DNA of 64,000 nucleotides from Lepiota brunneoincarnata (Eukaryota > Basidiomycota > Agaricomycetes > Agaricales > Agaricaceae), in NCBI GenBank assembly GCA_023014365.1, contig JAEBUN010000013.1, positions 1,161,927 through 1,225,926 of the forward strand, written 5' to 3'. Made by a program: the position numbers and the translations under genes. Under the pieces are notes generated by a model that did no database searches, was not told where the DNA came from, and saw only the letters and a program-made list of their open reading frames with translations. Of this stretch, positions 1 through 10,015 are shown in pieces. Numbering within the stretch: position 1 is the first letter of the stretch; every line of letters begins with the position of its first letter.

Positions 1-316
1 TATACTCCGTACATCCCTATCTCTTACCGTCTTGAACTGGACCATCTCAGCCTTCGCTAGCAAGTAATCATTATACTCGGCGACTATCAATGATACCTCA
101 GCACTCAGCCATCCCTTCCCTTGCACCCCGAGGTTATGCCCAGAAGTCAAGACTCTGGCTGTGTGGGGAGCTTAAAAGCTCGACACAAGCGGTATCGATC
201 GCGTTGTCACGTATCATAGCAGTGATGCTTCGCACTCTCGTTATGTCGCTCTCTGCGAATGTGACGAACCCTTTACACTAGCTGAAGGCCACCGCTGTGG
301 CCCTGAAACACCCCTG

Positions 317-730
317 ATGATTGCCACGCTCGCGAGGGGGCTCGTCGCAGACTCCCTGATCGCTAATTCTCCACAGTTTGAAATCTATTTTGGTTATTTG
401 GGATCTCTTCGTGATTCACTCCACCATCAACGGCACCTCCTCTCCCTCCGACTCGGCCCCTGCAAAATGTGCCGATGCAATGACCACCCACCCCCTCACC
501 CCCTGCCATCATCCCCGTCCCCAAAACAAACGGAATGTCCCCAGCTCAAAAAGGGTCTGCAGGAAGGACAACAAGCTCAAACGCAAGAAGCAGCAGCAAA
601 GCGCCGACCTGTCTCGCATACGGATATCCATTCAAGAAATGCCAGTAATGGAGTCGCCCCAGTCAGGGTCCAAAGACCGGAGCCCGGAAAAAAGGAGGCT
701 GAGAAGACAACGACGGCAAAGAAGGAGTAG
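317..730 (+). other. Low-complexity ORF in duplication copy A (hypothetical)
   Basis: A 137-codon plus-strand frame rich in Pro, Gln and Lys. Its stretch QTQEAAA...RRPVSHTDIHS..NASNG is also readable in copy B (QTQEAAAAERRPVSPTDTHS..NASNG), so one frame has stayed open in both copies. That is weak support for coding. I recognise no domain, and it could be the C-terminal part of an intron-containing gene or non-coding sequence with a chance open frame. Confidence 0.2.
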
Positions 731-1363
731 ACATTACCTACCTATTCGCAGCAGTCAAGAAATGGCGAGATGGCACAGCTGCAGGACGATGGGTTTCGAG
801 AAGGAAAGCAGAAGGGTGAGGAGAACACTTGTAGTGAGGTGGCAGGCGAGCCGTTGCAGGAGGGAACGGAGGCTGGGTGCTCTAATGCGGCTCCTGTTGC
901 TGTACGGATTCTGCTAATAATGAGGGGAAGAGCGTAGGTGCTACTGCCGACAGTGATCCTACGGACAAAACTACAACGGCTATTATGATACCCTCCCAAA
1001 ACAATGACGCCAAGGTTCATCCCCAGGGCCGTCAGGCTTGAATAATACATTAGCTGGATTCTTGCCACATGTGAGGTACGGGTCATTAATACTTACCGAC
1101 AACTTGAAGCCCCCCCGGAGGAGCCGAATCCCCTGTCGGTCCGGCCGTGGCTTATATTATGTTTATGTCCATTGCAATGAGCCTGGGCATACTTTTGTGT
1201 GCCCCATTCATGTCCCTTCACCAACACTCGGTCATGTAAGCGACAGCAGGCACTTACTATTACTTCAATGGCTATCCACCTCATCGGCCAGAAGCGTACA
1301 ATCAGCGATGAGAGGGCACACGTCACCGCACGTTTGTCGATTCTTGGATCAATAGCCCTGCAA

Positions 1364-2410
1364 CTACGGGAGGACAAGCCTATTTCCTTGGATGGAAGTG
1401 ATATTTGGGCAAAAGAGGAGTGGCAATGAAGTTGAAATGGGTGAGCATGATAGACGAGATTGGGAGAAAGGTGCGTTACGAAATGGACCGTGGCTGACTC
1501 CTTTACCAGGGCATAAGTATTCGCGGTCCAAAAGGAATTGTGGATATAGAAATGAACCATATGGCTGCTCTGCGATGAGGTCGTCGACCTTTATACCATC
1601 CTTCCATCTTTGTGCACTGCTAGTATCAGCGGCTCCCTGAGCCCTTGCGATTTTCACAGCCAACTGCACACCAAGCTCCTCTACCTCCTCGTCCGTCAGG
1701 TTCCTGTTGGTCTGCACAATTTTAGTAATCAACGGTGGAACCCAGTCGCTCACTGATTCTTTACGCAAAAGGAGCGATTCGACCGGGTCTCCAGCGGAAA
1801 AAGAGCGGAAAAAGATATCTCTGAGACCGTTTGCGGCTTTTTCCCGTACGCCATCGAGTGCAACATTTTCGCTTAGCATGATGACTGCCTGCCAGGTTTC
1901 AGAGCTCAGCTTTTCGGGCTTATTGATTGCCTAAAGGATGTATTTTTTAATATGATGAGGACGCGTTGTGGGTGTACCCGCTTGGGTATACCATACAGAT
2001 GTAGGAAAGAGAATCATCCTCCAAGACAATCGTAAGGGCGAGGTGTGGTTGACGAAACAACCACGGGCTCATCTTCTCGACCTCGTGAAACTGGGTACAA
2101 GTACAACTCCGTCGAGTGAGAGAGAGTGAAACTGAGGGGAAGAAACTTCAGGCTGGTTACGCTGTAGCCTATCGGAGGTCTTATGGCAGCGGAGACATCC
2201 TCGTCGTTGGGAGCTCAGGTATCTAAGTACAAATGTGCTACTTAAATACCTAAATGAAAATATGATGCAGGGACGGATTCTGCACGTAGGCGAGTTTCCT
2301 CCCTCACACAGAGCAAATAGAAAAAAGTCGTCCTTCTCCGGACCGAGCATGACCGGATCATCGTTATTGTTCGTCCTCTGTGGCACATGGTGGATATTTG
2401 CATCGGGCAT
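1364..2410 (-). CDS. BTB/POZ-type protein, C-terminal helical part (gene remnant)
   Basis: On the minus strand an exon running from about 1940 (after an apparent ttag acceptor) reads ETWQAVIMLSENVALDG, then REKAANGLRDIF, DPVESLLLRKESVSDWVPPL and DEEVEELGVQLAVKIARAQG. Basidiomycete BTB/POZ proteins typically end in this way: a W-x-A-V-L/I-x-L-S block, R-E-x-A, D-P-V-E, W-(L/V)-x-P and an E-E-x-E-x-L-G-(L/V)-x-x-A-V-K-(L/I)-A-R block. A candidate first exon starts at 2410 (MPDANIHHVPQRTNN). The BTB core (the FYFDDG-type start and the helices after it) is not visible, so the gene is either truncated or its middle lies in the copy-specific 310 bp. Family assignment is inference from motif order; intron borders are not resolved. 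Confidence 0.4.
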
Positions 2411-3168
2411 TAAAAAGAGATGGCGATTGTATTCAAGAGAAAAATGTGTTACTTATTTGAGATGTTTGAAATGTGAATAACAATTCTGGACTCCTCGTGG
2501 TTGATGCTCGGTGGTGCCAGCGTGTGTCGCTGGGCACAGTAGCTCGGCTCACATGAGGCAGATGAATTTGCCTTGCGGCGAATCAGCCGAAATACCCAAT
2601 CGAATCAACCCCCTGTGCCTAGAGCGCAGAATTGATTTCTGCTACCAAATCTTGATCCTATTTCCATGAGTAGTAGCTATTTCCTTATGAGATTCAAGCT
2701 CTCCACATGGACTTGACCGCCCACATGTACACTCGCCACCAGTCCTTCGACCGTTCGACTCTCTTGTTATTTAGCCGGACATGCCGAATCAAAACGATTA
2801 TGTTGTTACTGCTTTTACAACCGAGTGCCAGAGCTTGAATCGAAGCGGCTGGTCACAAGCCCTAGCCTACATGCTTCACCGTGCCCCGATTTCAACTACA
2901 ATTAGTTCTCGGGCGAGGTGACAAATGCAGGACGTGCACCCACTTAAGCGGCTCGCATGAGTGAAGCTCAGGGGTTCGTGTTGAGGGGTTAGGTATGGAC
3001 ATGTAAACTCATGATCTCGTCCAAATGCAGCACCACACCGTTATTATCAGCATAGATATAAAACTGCATGAAGTAGAATTTACATCCCAGCTTCGTACCC
3101 TCCACTTGGTCATACTGTTGTCTCTCATTCACAGTTACTTCATTCTGTCGTTGACTCGTTTACAAGGA
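2411..3168. other. Gene-free stretch between divergent remnants, copy A
   Basis: I see no convincing ORF. A dyad, GTGCCAGCG-tgtgt-CGCTGGGCAC, at 2514-2537 is kept base for base in copy B at 5954-5977. It sits upstream of the minus-strand BTB-like gene and the plus-strand zinc-cluster remnant, so it could be a shared upstream element, but that is speculative. Confidence 0.3.
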
Positions 3169-3339
3169 TGATACTTACACCACCATCATCAATGTCCGAT
3201 TTCACCCGACTCGCTCCTCTGTCATCGGGGAAGAGCACGCGTAGAATTTCAATCCAAGCCGGGACAATGTGCGCATCCTTTGCCGCCACTGTCTTAGCCC
3301 GTGTAACTCCTCTCTCTGCTCACTAAAGGAACAAATTAG

Positions 3340-3503
3340 CTTGTGTTTCGTGCAGGAATTCCAAACTCGCGTGCGATGGCACCTATCCTTGCAGGCGGTG
3401 CCAGAGATGCACGATCCGGTGTGTCCCGATTAAGCCGACGCCCAAAACCGGAACCAGGAGAAGAGCCCAGTTTCAAAGTGGGGGTCAGATGATGGGGGGA
3501 TGA
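3340..3503 (+). CDS. Zn(II)2Cys6 transcription factor exon (partial zinc cluster)
   Basis: After a candidate 3' splice site (cgtgcag at about 3350) the frame reads SKLACDGTYPCRRCQRC then TIRCVPIKPTPKTG, ending at TGA 3501-3503. The spacing C-x5-C-x2-C-x6-C is exactly the second half of the fungal binuclear zinc cluster that follows the C-x2-C-x6 half, and an intron at this point is common in basidiomycete factors. The expected C-x2-C-R-x-x-K half is not clean upstream: CASFAATV lies in the candidate upstream exon where CxxC would be expected. The gene is therefore short, partial and possibly dead. No regulatory domain follows. Confidence 0.4.
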
Positions 3504-3919
3504 TTAGAAAGCGATTAAACATCGAATGTCATATTTGGTCAGCTGTTAGACATAGCCGTGCGATCAACTCGAGACTCGCATATATGCAACAAAGACCACT
3601 TGCAGTTTGACACTGGAAGCTAGCTGCCCGTTCTATGGGCAAGAGCCGTGTAAATTGGAATTGTGCTGTGCTTTCGGACAACTGATCAGTGTGGTCAGTT
3701 CTCAAGAGTCAGGGACGGAGGCTCGGGGTATCCATATCGCAAGAGTCACCGTTGCTGTAGCGAGTGGAGTTGCGCCTTGGAAATTGGGCCAAGGACTCCC
3801 AAGGGCGTGCACGTTGACACCCTGAAACAACCCTGATGATTGCCAGGCTCGCGAGGGGGCTCGTCGTGGGCTCCCTGATCGCCAGTTTGGAATCTATCTT
3901 GATCGTTTGAGAACTCTTT

Positions 3920-4363
3920 GTGATTCCAGTTCCGGAGGATGGTGCAATCCTCGAGAGGGTTCTCAGATGGACAGGTGATACTCGTCTTCATCAACCTTGC
4001 TCTACAATATTGACTGGCTCGATTGTCCCCTGTCCACAGCTTCTCCCACTCACTCCACCATCAGCGGCATTTCCTTCAACAAACATCATCCTCCGACTCA
4101 GCCTCTGCAAATGTGCCGATACAATAGCCACCCCCTCACCCCCGCCATCACCCCCAGCTCCAGAGGGACCTGCAGGCAAGACAGCAGCTCAAACGCAAGA
4201 AGCAGCAGCAGCAGAGCGCCGACCTGTCTCTCCCACAGACACCCATTCAGGAAATGCTAGCAACGGTGCCTCCCGGTCAGGGCCCAAAGACGGGAGCCTG
4301 GAAAAGGGGGGGGGGGGGCTGAGAAGCAACGACGGCGAAGAAGGAAGAGACAGCACCGACTGA
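3920..4363 (+). other. Low-complexity ORF in duplication copy B (hypothetical)
   Basis: A 147-codon plus-strand frame matching the ORF at 317-730 through the QTQEAAA and NASNG blocks, here with PSPPPSPPAPEGPAGKTAAQ upstream. A poly-Gly run comes from the G homopolymer. No recognised domain. It may be a fragment of the same unknown gene as in copy A. Confidence 0.2.
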
Positions 4364-5379
4364 TACGCGGCAGCCAAGAAATGGCGAGTTGCAGGACGGT
4401 GGGCTTGGAGAAGGAAAGCAGAAGGGTGAGGAGAACACGAACAGTGAGGTGGTAGGCCAGCCGTCGCAGGAGAGTGTCGCGTGAAGTGCTAATGATGAGG
4501 AGGCGAATGAGGGAAAGAGTGCAGTTGATGCTGCCGATGGTGTTTTTACGGCCAAAACTACAACGGCCATTATGATACCCTCCCAAAACAACGACACCAA
4601 GGTTGATCCCCCGGGGGCTGTCAAGCTTGAATAATACATCAGCTGGATTCTTGTCACAGGAAAGGTACGGTCATGAATACTTAGCAAAGACCTGAAGTCT
4701 CCCCAAGATAAGGAAAACCCCCCATCGTTCTTCGACAAGATATTCCCGGAAGTTCTAATCATAGCTCATATCATCTTCGTGTTCACTTGTAGGGAGCCTT
4801 GTATACTTTTCTATCCCATTCAAATCTATTCACCAACACGTTCTATAAGTGACAGAATGTTCGCCAGTACCTCCATGCGATATACTCAGTCACCATTACT
4901 TCAATATCCATCCACTTCATCTGCCAGAAGCGTACAATCAGCAATAAAGGGGCACGCGTCGCCGCGCATTTGTCGATTCCTGAATCAATAGCTACGAAGG
5001 AAAAGCCTATTTCCCTGGAGGGACGGAATCGGCTGCATCGACTAGCACGGCCGGCTCTGTAACCTGAAGATGCGGGCACGCAGAATACTGGATGGAAGAA
5101 AGTGATTTTTGGGCGAAAAAGGCGCAGCAACGAACCAGAAATGGGCGAGCATGGTAGGCGAGATTGGGAGAGAAAGGTGTGTTGCGAAATGGGCCGTGGG
5201 CTGACCTGTTTACTGAAGCATATTCGCAGTCCAAAAGGAACTGGAGACACAGAAATGAATCGCTTGGCTACCATCGACTTCCCTACCATTCCCTGTCTTT
5301 GTTGTCACCGGCTCGGTACCCAGTACGTTCGGCTCCTCGCCTCAATGCTGGCATCAGCAGCTCCCTGGGCCCTCGCGAT

Positions 5380-5801
5380 TTCCATTAGCTAATGGGACAC
5401 CAAGCTCCTCTCCTTCCTCGTCCATCAGGTCCCTGTTGGTCTGCACAGTCTTAGCAATCAAGGGTGGAACCCAGTCGTTCAACTTATTCTTCTTCGCGCA
5501 AAGGAGCGCTTCGACCGGATCTCTAGTGAAGAAAATATCTTTGAGAAGTTCGTGGCTTTCTCCCCTACGCTTTCGAGTGCCAGGCTTCGTATTTCGGTTC
5601 TTCGGGGCTTATTGCACTGGTTAAAGTGCGCGTTTTACATATTGTGGGGACCCATTGTTGTGTGTTCTTCCCCATACCTCGGGTATACAGAATGGAGCAA
5701 TTGGAAAAAGTCGTTCTTCTTGATCTCCGGACCGAACACGACTAGATTATGGTCGTTGCCTGTCCTCTGTGGCACAGGCTGGATATTCGCGTTGGGCATT
5801 A
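5380..5801 (-). pseudogene. BTB-like gene remnant, duplication copy B
   Basis: This is the counterpart of the 1364-2410 gene. The first exon from 5801 reads MPNANIQPVPQRTGN and FGPEIKKNDFF, close to copy A. The second part (ALESVGEKATN..SKIFSS) matches ALDGVREKAAN..RDIFF but is then out of frame with stops, while DWVPPLIAKTVQTNRDLMDE and EEGEELGVPLA survive in another frame. The copy is therefore frameshifted. Confidence 0.45.
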
Positions 5802-6647
5802 AAAAGAGGTGGCGAGGGACATAAAATAGCGTGCCTTCAGCCTTTGGAGTGGTGGTGAATTAAATGGGATGGTAATTGTGTTGAAGGGGAAGTGCATTTA
5901 CCTGAGATATATGAAATACTTGTGGACAAGCCGCCACTGGTTGAATCTCAATGGTGCCAGCGTGTGTCGCTGGGCACAGTAGCCCGGCCCACACGGGGCA
6001 GATGAATTCGCGTATTGCAAATCAGCCGAAACACCCAATCAAGTCGATCCCCTGTGCCCAGAGCGCAGAGTCTGATTTCTACTACCAAATCTTGATCATT
6101 TTTCTGTGAATAATAGCCGTCTTGTGAGGTTTAAGCTCTCTATATCGACTCCACCGCATACAAGCATGTCCATGTCTGGTGGACTGCCAAATGGCTATCA
6201 TGCCTAAATTCATATATTTAACTGCAATTGGTTCTCGAGCGAGGGGCACTTGATCACCAGGGTCACCACAGGGTGAGGTATACAGGACATGTACCCACCA
6301 AACCGCTCGCATCCGTGAAGTTCAAGGGTTCATGGGAGGCACTAGGTGCTTGATATGAAGGGTTGAGTATAAACCCATCACAGGATGCACGGTGTGGGTT
6401 CATCATTCCTTTCTTCCTATTTTCTCCTTTTATCCAATTAAGCCACTACGTCATTATTGAACATGAATATAAAGCTGCATGAAGTAGGATCTACACCCCA
6501 TTTTCGTTTTCCACAATACCGAGGTGGGTAGTTGTACATAATCTAATATCCTGCAGTTGCTGACTATAGCTCAGGCTGTTGTCTCTCATTCACAGGTAGT
6601 TCATTCTGTCGTTGACTCGTTGACAAGAATAACAGCGATTCCTGCCA
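5802..6647. other. Gene-free stretch, copy B
   Basis: This is the counterpart of 2411-3168, with the same GTGCCAGCG...CGCTGGGCAC dyad at 5954-5977 and the same terminal block. No gene is supported here. Confidence 0.3.
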
Positions 6648-6923
6648 TTGACAGTTACAACCATCAGTACGCGTGATCGCCATCCACACTCCTATGTCAA
6701 AGAAGGTAGCTCCAACCACGCGGAAGCGGGGAATTATACATATGATCCAACCTCGGTGCGCATCCTTATCTGCCCCCGTTCTATCTCCTCCCCTTACTCA
6801 CAAATGAGACAGAACAAGGTGTGCGCCATGCCAGATGTACATACGGGACAGACTGCTGTTACTTGCCGGGTAAAGAGCCGGGTTCTCACCCTTGCATGTA
6901 TGCATAAATATGGACGACTGTAA
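6648..6923 (+). pseudogene. Eroded zinc-cluster factor start, copy B
   Basis: A frame starting at an ATG near 6693 reads MSKKVAPTTRKRG, a typical basic start for a Zn2Cys6 factor. The downstream part aligns by nucleotide with the copy A exon (caaggtgtgcgccatgccag against gcaggcggtgccagagatgc) but no longer encodes the cysteine pattern. It is read as the degenerate duplicate of 3340-3503. Confidence 0.3.
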
Positions 6924-7400
6924 ACAGCCGGGTGTATCGGGCCCTAGGCGGAGCGGCAGGGAATCGCCCTTCAGTTATAGCGGGCCGTATACCTACGGCT
7001 AATGCATAGGATTTATACTGTTGCCGGGGACGTGTGTAGGCATATCACATGATACATAATGCATTGGTGATAGCTCTTGCGATGAGACTGGAATGTGGAG
7101 GGTCACACCTGACTATAGTCACCTCTGAGATAACCCATCTTTGTCATAACACATACTCTGCAATATCCCATAGGATTTTGGGTCTCCCAAGTTGGTCCGC
7201 AGACGTTTTGAAGCAGAAACCCATAACTCTGCTGTACCCCGTAACCCATAGCCCTTGAGGATCAAAACCCCATAGCACCAATGACCATATATAGTAAACA
7301 GTTCCATTTGGAGGGGTCCATTTGAGTGCTTGCATGGTGCTGGAGGTTTGTGTTGAGGTTCAAGTAAACGTAGCTTTTGTGCAAACAGTCTCAGTGTTCT
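6924..7400. other. Unassigned stretch
   Basis: No ORF, repeat end or RNA gene that I can support. It precedes the MPPKA start of the interrupted host gene at 7401, so its 3' part may include that gene's promoter. Confidence 0.2.
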
Positions 7401-8216
7401 CTATGCCCCCAAAAGCCTAATTCATATTCTTGAAAAAGGGCTCAACAAGCTTGAGCAGCAGTCCAAATCTTGTAAATCCATACTCCAGGAGAGACTCTCT
7501 GTTATCCAGGTAAGGGATCATCACTTAGTGGTGATACCTCTTACTCCCTATGGGTGTCTATACAGACTTATTCCCAGAGGTGTTCAGAGGTCAACTTGTG
7601 AATGCAAACACTTAGCGATGGCTGGGAGGGCAAAGGCAAGTGTATAGAATGAACTACACTATACTGGAGTATACAAGTAGTTCTACAGGGTTTATATATA
7701 GGTGTTTACAGTGGCTGTGCTACCGCTATATTTGGGAAGTACTAGATGGTTGGGGAAGGTTCTATTATAGGAATGTTCTGGGTCATTCTGGGAGGCTTCT
7801 GGAAGGTTCTAATAACACTCTCACAGGGTCAGACAATCACCAAGGATGACACCAACTGGCTCAACAATGATGCCAATTTTGTTGATGAAGCAGCTGTCAT
7901 TAGCTTCTTGAAGGAACATCTGGAAATAAAACTAGATGAGCTTGAGGAAGGAAAGATGGCTGTGGTGAAGCAACTCAGGGAGGCTGCTGGTGACCTTCCA
8001 AAGCTGGTGGGGAACAAAAAAAAAGCAATGTATGTGTTATTGTCAATTTATAACATCAAAATCAGCCATTGAACAAGAATACATTTTCCTAGCCTTCATT
8101 AACTCATCCAAAAATTTGAGTTCAATGCCAGACTTGAACCAGATGCTACATGCAGAGCCTGGGGCCACGACTGTTGCTAAAAGAAAGCAAAAGTCAACAC
8201 ATTCAAATGTGACCTT
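7401..8216 (+). pseudogene. Host-like gene fragment interrupted by a solo LTR and by gypsy A
   Basis: The sequence starts with MPPKA at 7401, and just downstream reads EKGLNKLEQQSKSCKSILQE. Removing the solo LTR and one TSD copy lets the frame continue with RLSQGQTITKDDTNWLNNDA, then NFVDEAAVISFLKEHLEIKL and KMAVVKQLREAAGDLPKLVG. Further on, PDLNQMLHAEPGATTVAKRK is readable before the gypsy A LTR begins at 8217. The helical block (DEAAVISFL..EH) is reminiscent of the SANT/Myb-like modules often seen in transposon-associated fungal genes, but I cannot assign a family. Introns are likely and the 3' end is lost. Confidence 0.45.
7500..7817 (+). mobile_element. Solo LTR (318 bp) with perfect 5-bp TSD
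   Basis: The ends TGTTATCC...CTAATAACA form the usual TG..CA LTR termini with a TGTTA/TAACA inverted repeat. The five bases before (7495-7499, ctctc) and after (7818-7822, ctctc) are identical. A TATA-like tttatatatagg lies at about 7690. No internal retroelement sequence remains, so this is a solo LTR. It interrupts a reading frame that resumes on the other side. Confidence 0.85.
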
Positions 8217-8522
8217 TGTTACGCTGGTTAGGCATCTGCAAGTCTAAGGCGATGCCAAAGAGCAGGAACAAATATGGTGTATAATAAGACAAAGCTAGGG
8301 ATTACAAGTAATACCTAAGCCTATATATACTGCTGGAGCTACAAGCATGTGATAAAAGAAAGAAACACATGCTAACAGACGAGAATCACAGGCCAAAAGA
8401 GAACTAACTATAGACGAGTGGTGGCATGTGGCAATTAAATATAGATGGGCATTGACAGCAGGTGGCAGCATGTGATAAGTAAAAATAGAGTGGGCAGGTG
8501 TGAAAGAGGGAAAATGGTAACA
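8217..8522 (-). repeat. Gypsy A 3' LTR (306 bp)
   Basis: On the minus strand it begins TGTTACCATTTTCC directly after a polypurine tract and ends ..CTAACCAGCGTAACA. A TATA-like agtatatatagg lies about 190 bases in. The distal end is inferred from the TAACA terminus and could be revised if a second LTR copy were found. Confidence 0.65.
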
Positions 8523-9635
8523 TTACCCCCTTCTAAACTTCGAACTCTGTTTTGAAATCAGTAGATGGCAGGGTATGGGTGTGGGATGCAGGTCATGGAA
8601 GTAATCGGCTCTAGTCATAGCCATAACTATCATAGGCATAGTTGTAGTCATTGTATTGGCTGTTGCCAATAATATCGTACATTTGTCCAAAGGTGTTGGG
8701 ATAGCGTTGCACTGTCCTTTTGAGTGCAGCGTTATGTTGGGTTTGGTGATAGACAGGGCAGGTTCACATGTAATGTCCAGGTGTGGAGTGGTTGCAGTGA
8801 TGACAGGTGTATCAGGGGCAGCTGTGTGCCCAGTGGCCAACTTGATGACACTCAAAGCAGTGATTTCTTCCAACATCATACAAACGGGTTGTTGCAGTTT
8901 GGGGTGTGATGGCAAGGGTGGTACGATGTCAAGGAGGTCTTTGGGGTAAGGGGTGGGTCTCCTGCTGTTGACGGGCTTCCATTCGTTGGGTGAATTTGTC
9001 CACTGTTTGTTGTTGAGTTCAGGGTGGTGGTGCTGAGGTGGGGGGTATGACAATATGTGGGGTAATAGGACTTGGAGGTTGTTCAGGTCGAACTCATTGG
9101 TGGGTGGAGTGAACGGGGACTTGTCAGGATGGTCTGTCGGTTGGCATAGGTTGAATCGGACTAGGGATTGTGGGTGCAATCCATATACTGGTTGTGGAGC
9201 TGCAATGCTTGGTGAATATTTGACGGAAGGTGGGGTCAGACCATAAGTGGTTGAACATATTTTGGTTTGCTTCTTTGACTCTTTCGACACTTTGTTCAAG
9301 GCCCCAGAGGCAGAGGAGGTTTTTGCAGAGTTGGAAGAAGCCATCACGAACTTCTGTTGATACTGCTGGCATTGGTGTGATAAGAAGCGAAAAGACAAGG
9401 GTAGAGGCACTGTCAACTTCATTAATATAGTCGCTAATGGTAGCGACAAGCAGGGGAGTGAGAATGGCAGTTGGCGTTTCAGCGGCAGGTGGAATGGGGC
9501 TGGGGGGAGTGGTCTGTTGTGGTACACGGTGCGGGGACAGTGTGTCTTCAGTGGTGTTAAGGGTGCTCTTGACAAGGAATTGGTAGAGGATGCGGTTGGA
9601 GTTGGGTTGCGCGGACAAGGACCTGGTAGTTCCAT
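8523..9635 (-). CDS. Gypsy A +1-frame downstream ORF (Pro/Thr-rich, 370 aa)
   Basis: An open frame of 370 codons located between the integrase tail and the 3' LTR. It is rich in Pro, Thr and Ser (for example PPLPSHPKLQQP) and has no recognised domain. It overlaps, in the +1 register, a second frame encoding zinc knuckles, the same arrangement as in C, D, D2 and E. Its last codons are the polypurine tract itself (F-R-R-G-stop, tttagaagggggtaa), so the stop codon abuts the LTR. No stop interrupts it although the pol upstream is decayed. Function unknown; it may be a structural or accessory protein of the element. Confidence 0.5.
   Translation of the reverse strand: MELPGPCPRNPTPTASSTNSLSRAPLTPLKTHCPRTVYHNRPLPPAPFHLPLKRQLPFSLPCLSLPLATILMKLTVPLPLSFRFLSHQCQQYQQKFVMASSNSAKTSSASGALNKVSKESKKQTKICSTTYGLTPPSVKYSPSIAAPQPVYGLHPQSLVRFNLCQPTDHPDKSPFTPPTNEFDLNNLQVLLPHILSYPPPQHHHPELNNKQWTNSPNEWKPVNSRRPTPYPKDLLDIVPPLPSHPKLQQPVCMMLEEITALSVIKLATGHTAAPDTPVITATTPHLDITCEPALSITKPNITLHSKGQCNAIPTPLDKCTILLATANTMTTTMPMIVMAMTRADYFHDLHPTPIPCHLLISKQSSKFRRG
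8600..9618 (-). pseudogene. Gypsy A zinc-knuckle downstream ORF (decayed)
   Basis: In the second frame, codons 9618-9124 are open (MSAQPNSNRILYQFL...; then ISDYINEVDSASTLV). Further down near 8860-8790 the frame reads CFECHQVGHWAHSCP, a CX2CX4HX4C knuckle, followed after a TGA by YTCHHCNHSTPGHYM. The layout matches the tandem knuckles of the E and D families. TGA stops interrupt it, one at the position where E has an Arg codon (CPRYQC). Confidence 0.55.
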
Positions 9636-10015
9636 CTAGTGTAGGTGGGGTAGAATAAAAGTGGATTCGGATGGGAGTGAATGGACAGAGGAGGGCATTG
9701 TGCTGTTAAATGAGGTGGTGTGACTTATTTTCGGTAGGGGTGGTGGCAAGAACAATGTGGTTTCTTTGTGGCTTTAAGAGAACGAATGACAGGCATGTTT
9801 TCGTTGTTTCAGTCAAGTCCTTTGAGTTGTTTGTACTCCATTAGGAATGCTACTGCGTCTCCTTCATCATGTGTTTCAGGGATAACTTTTCCATCCACAG
9901 TTTTGGGTCTGATTTCATCAGGTACTGATTTAAAGTGGGACTTGGGTTCCCAAGTATTTTCAGATTTGGGCCATCCGAGCCATTTGACTAGGTATTCAAG
10001 GTGGTTTCATCATTT

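Larger units (their letters stand above)
301..3175. repeat. Diverged segmental duplication, copy A
   Basis: The stretch beginning ccctgaaacacccctgatga and ending near gtcgttgactcgtttacaag recurs in the same order at about 3821-6640. Matching landmarks are the start block, the QTQEAAA-type low-complexity block, the BTB-like exons, the GTGCCAGCG dyad and the end block. The copies differ by many substitutions and by indels, including about 310 bp at 2017-2325 that has no counterpart in copy B. Boundaries are read by eye and are good to a few tens of bases. Confidence 0.8.
3821..6640. repeat. Diverged segmental duplication, copy B
   Basis: This is the second copy of the 301-3175 unit in direct orientation, about 3.5 kb downstream. 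It begins ccctgaaacaaccctgatga and ends near gtcgttgactcgttgacaag. Its BTB-like frame is broken, and the zinc-cluster exon that follows it (6.6-6.9 kb) is eroded, so this copy looks like the degenerate partner. A run of ten G at about 4309-4318 lies in its low-complexity block. Confidence 0.8.

Noticed and set aside
8656..8949. Plus-strand 97-aa ORF opposite gypsy A
   Set aside because: Antisense to the conserved downstream ORF pair; no family resemblance or homologue in the other elements.
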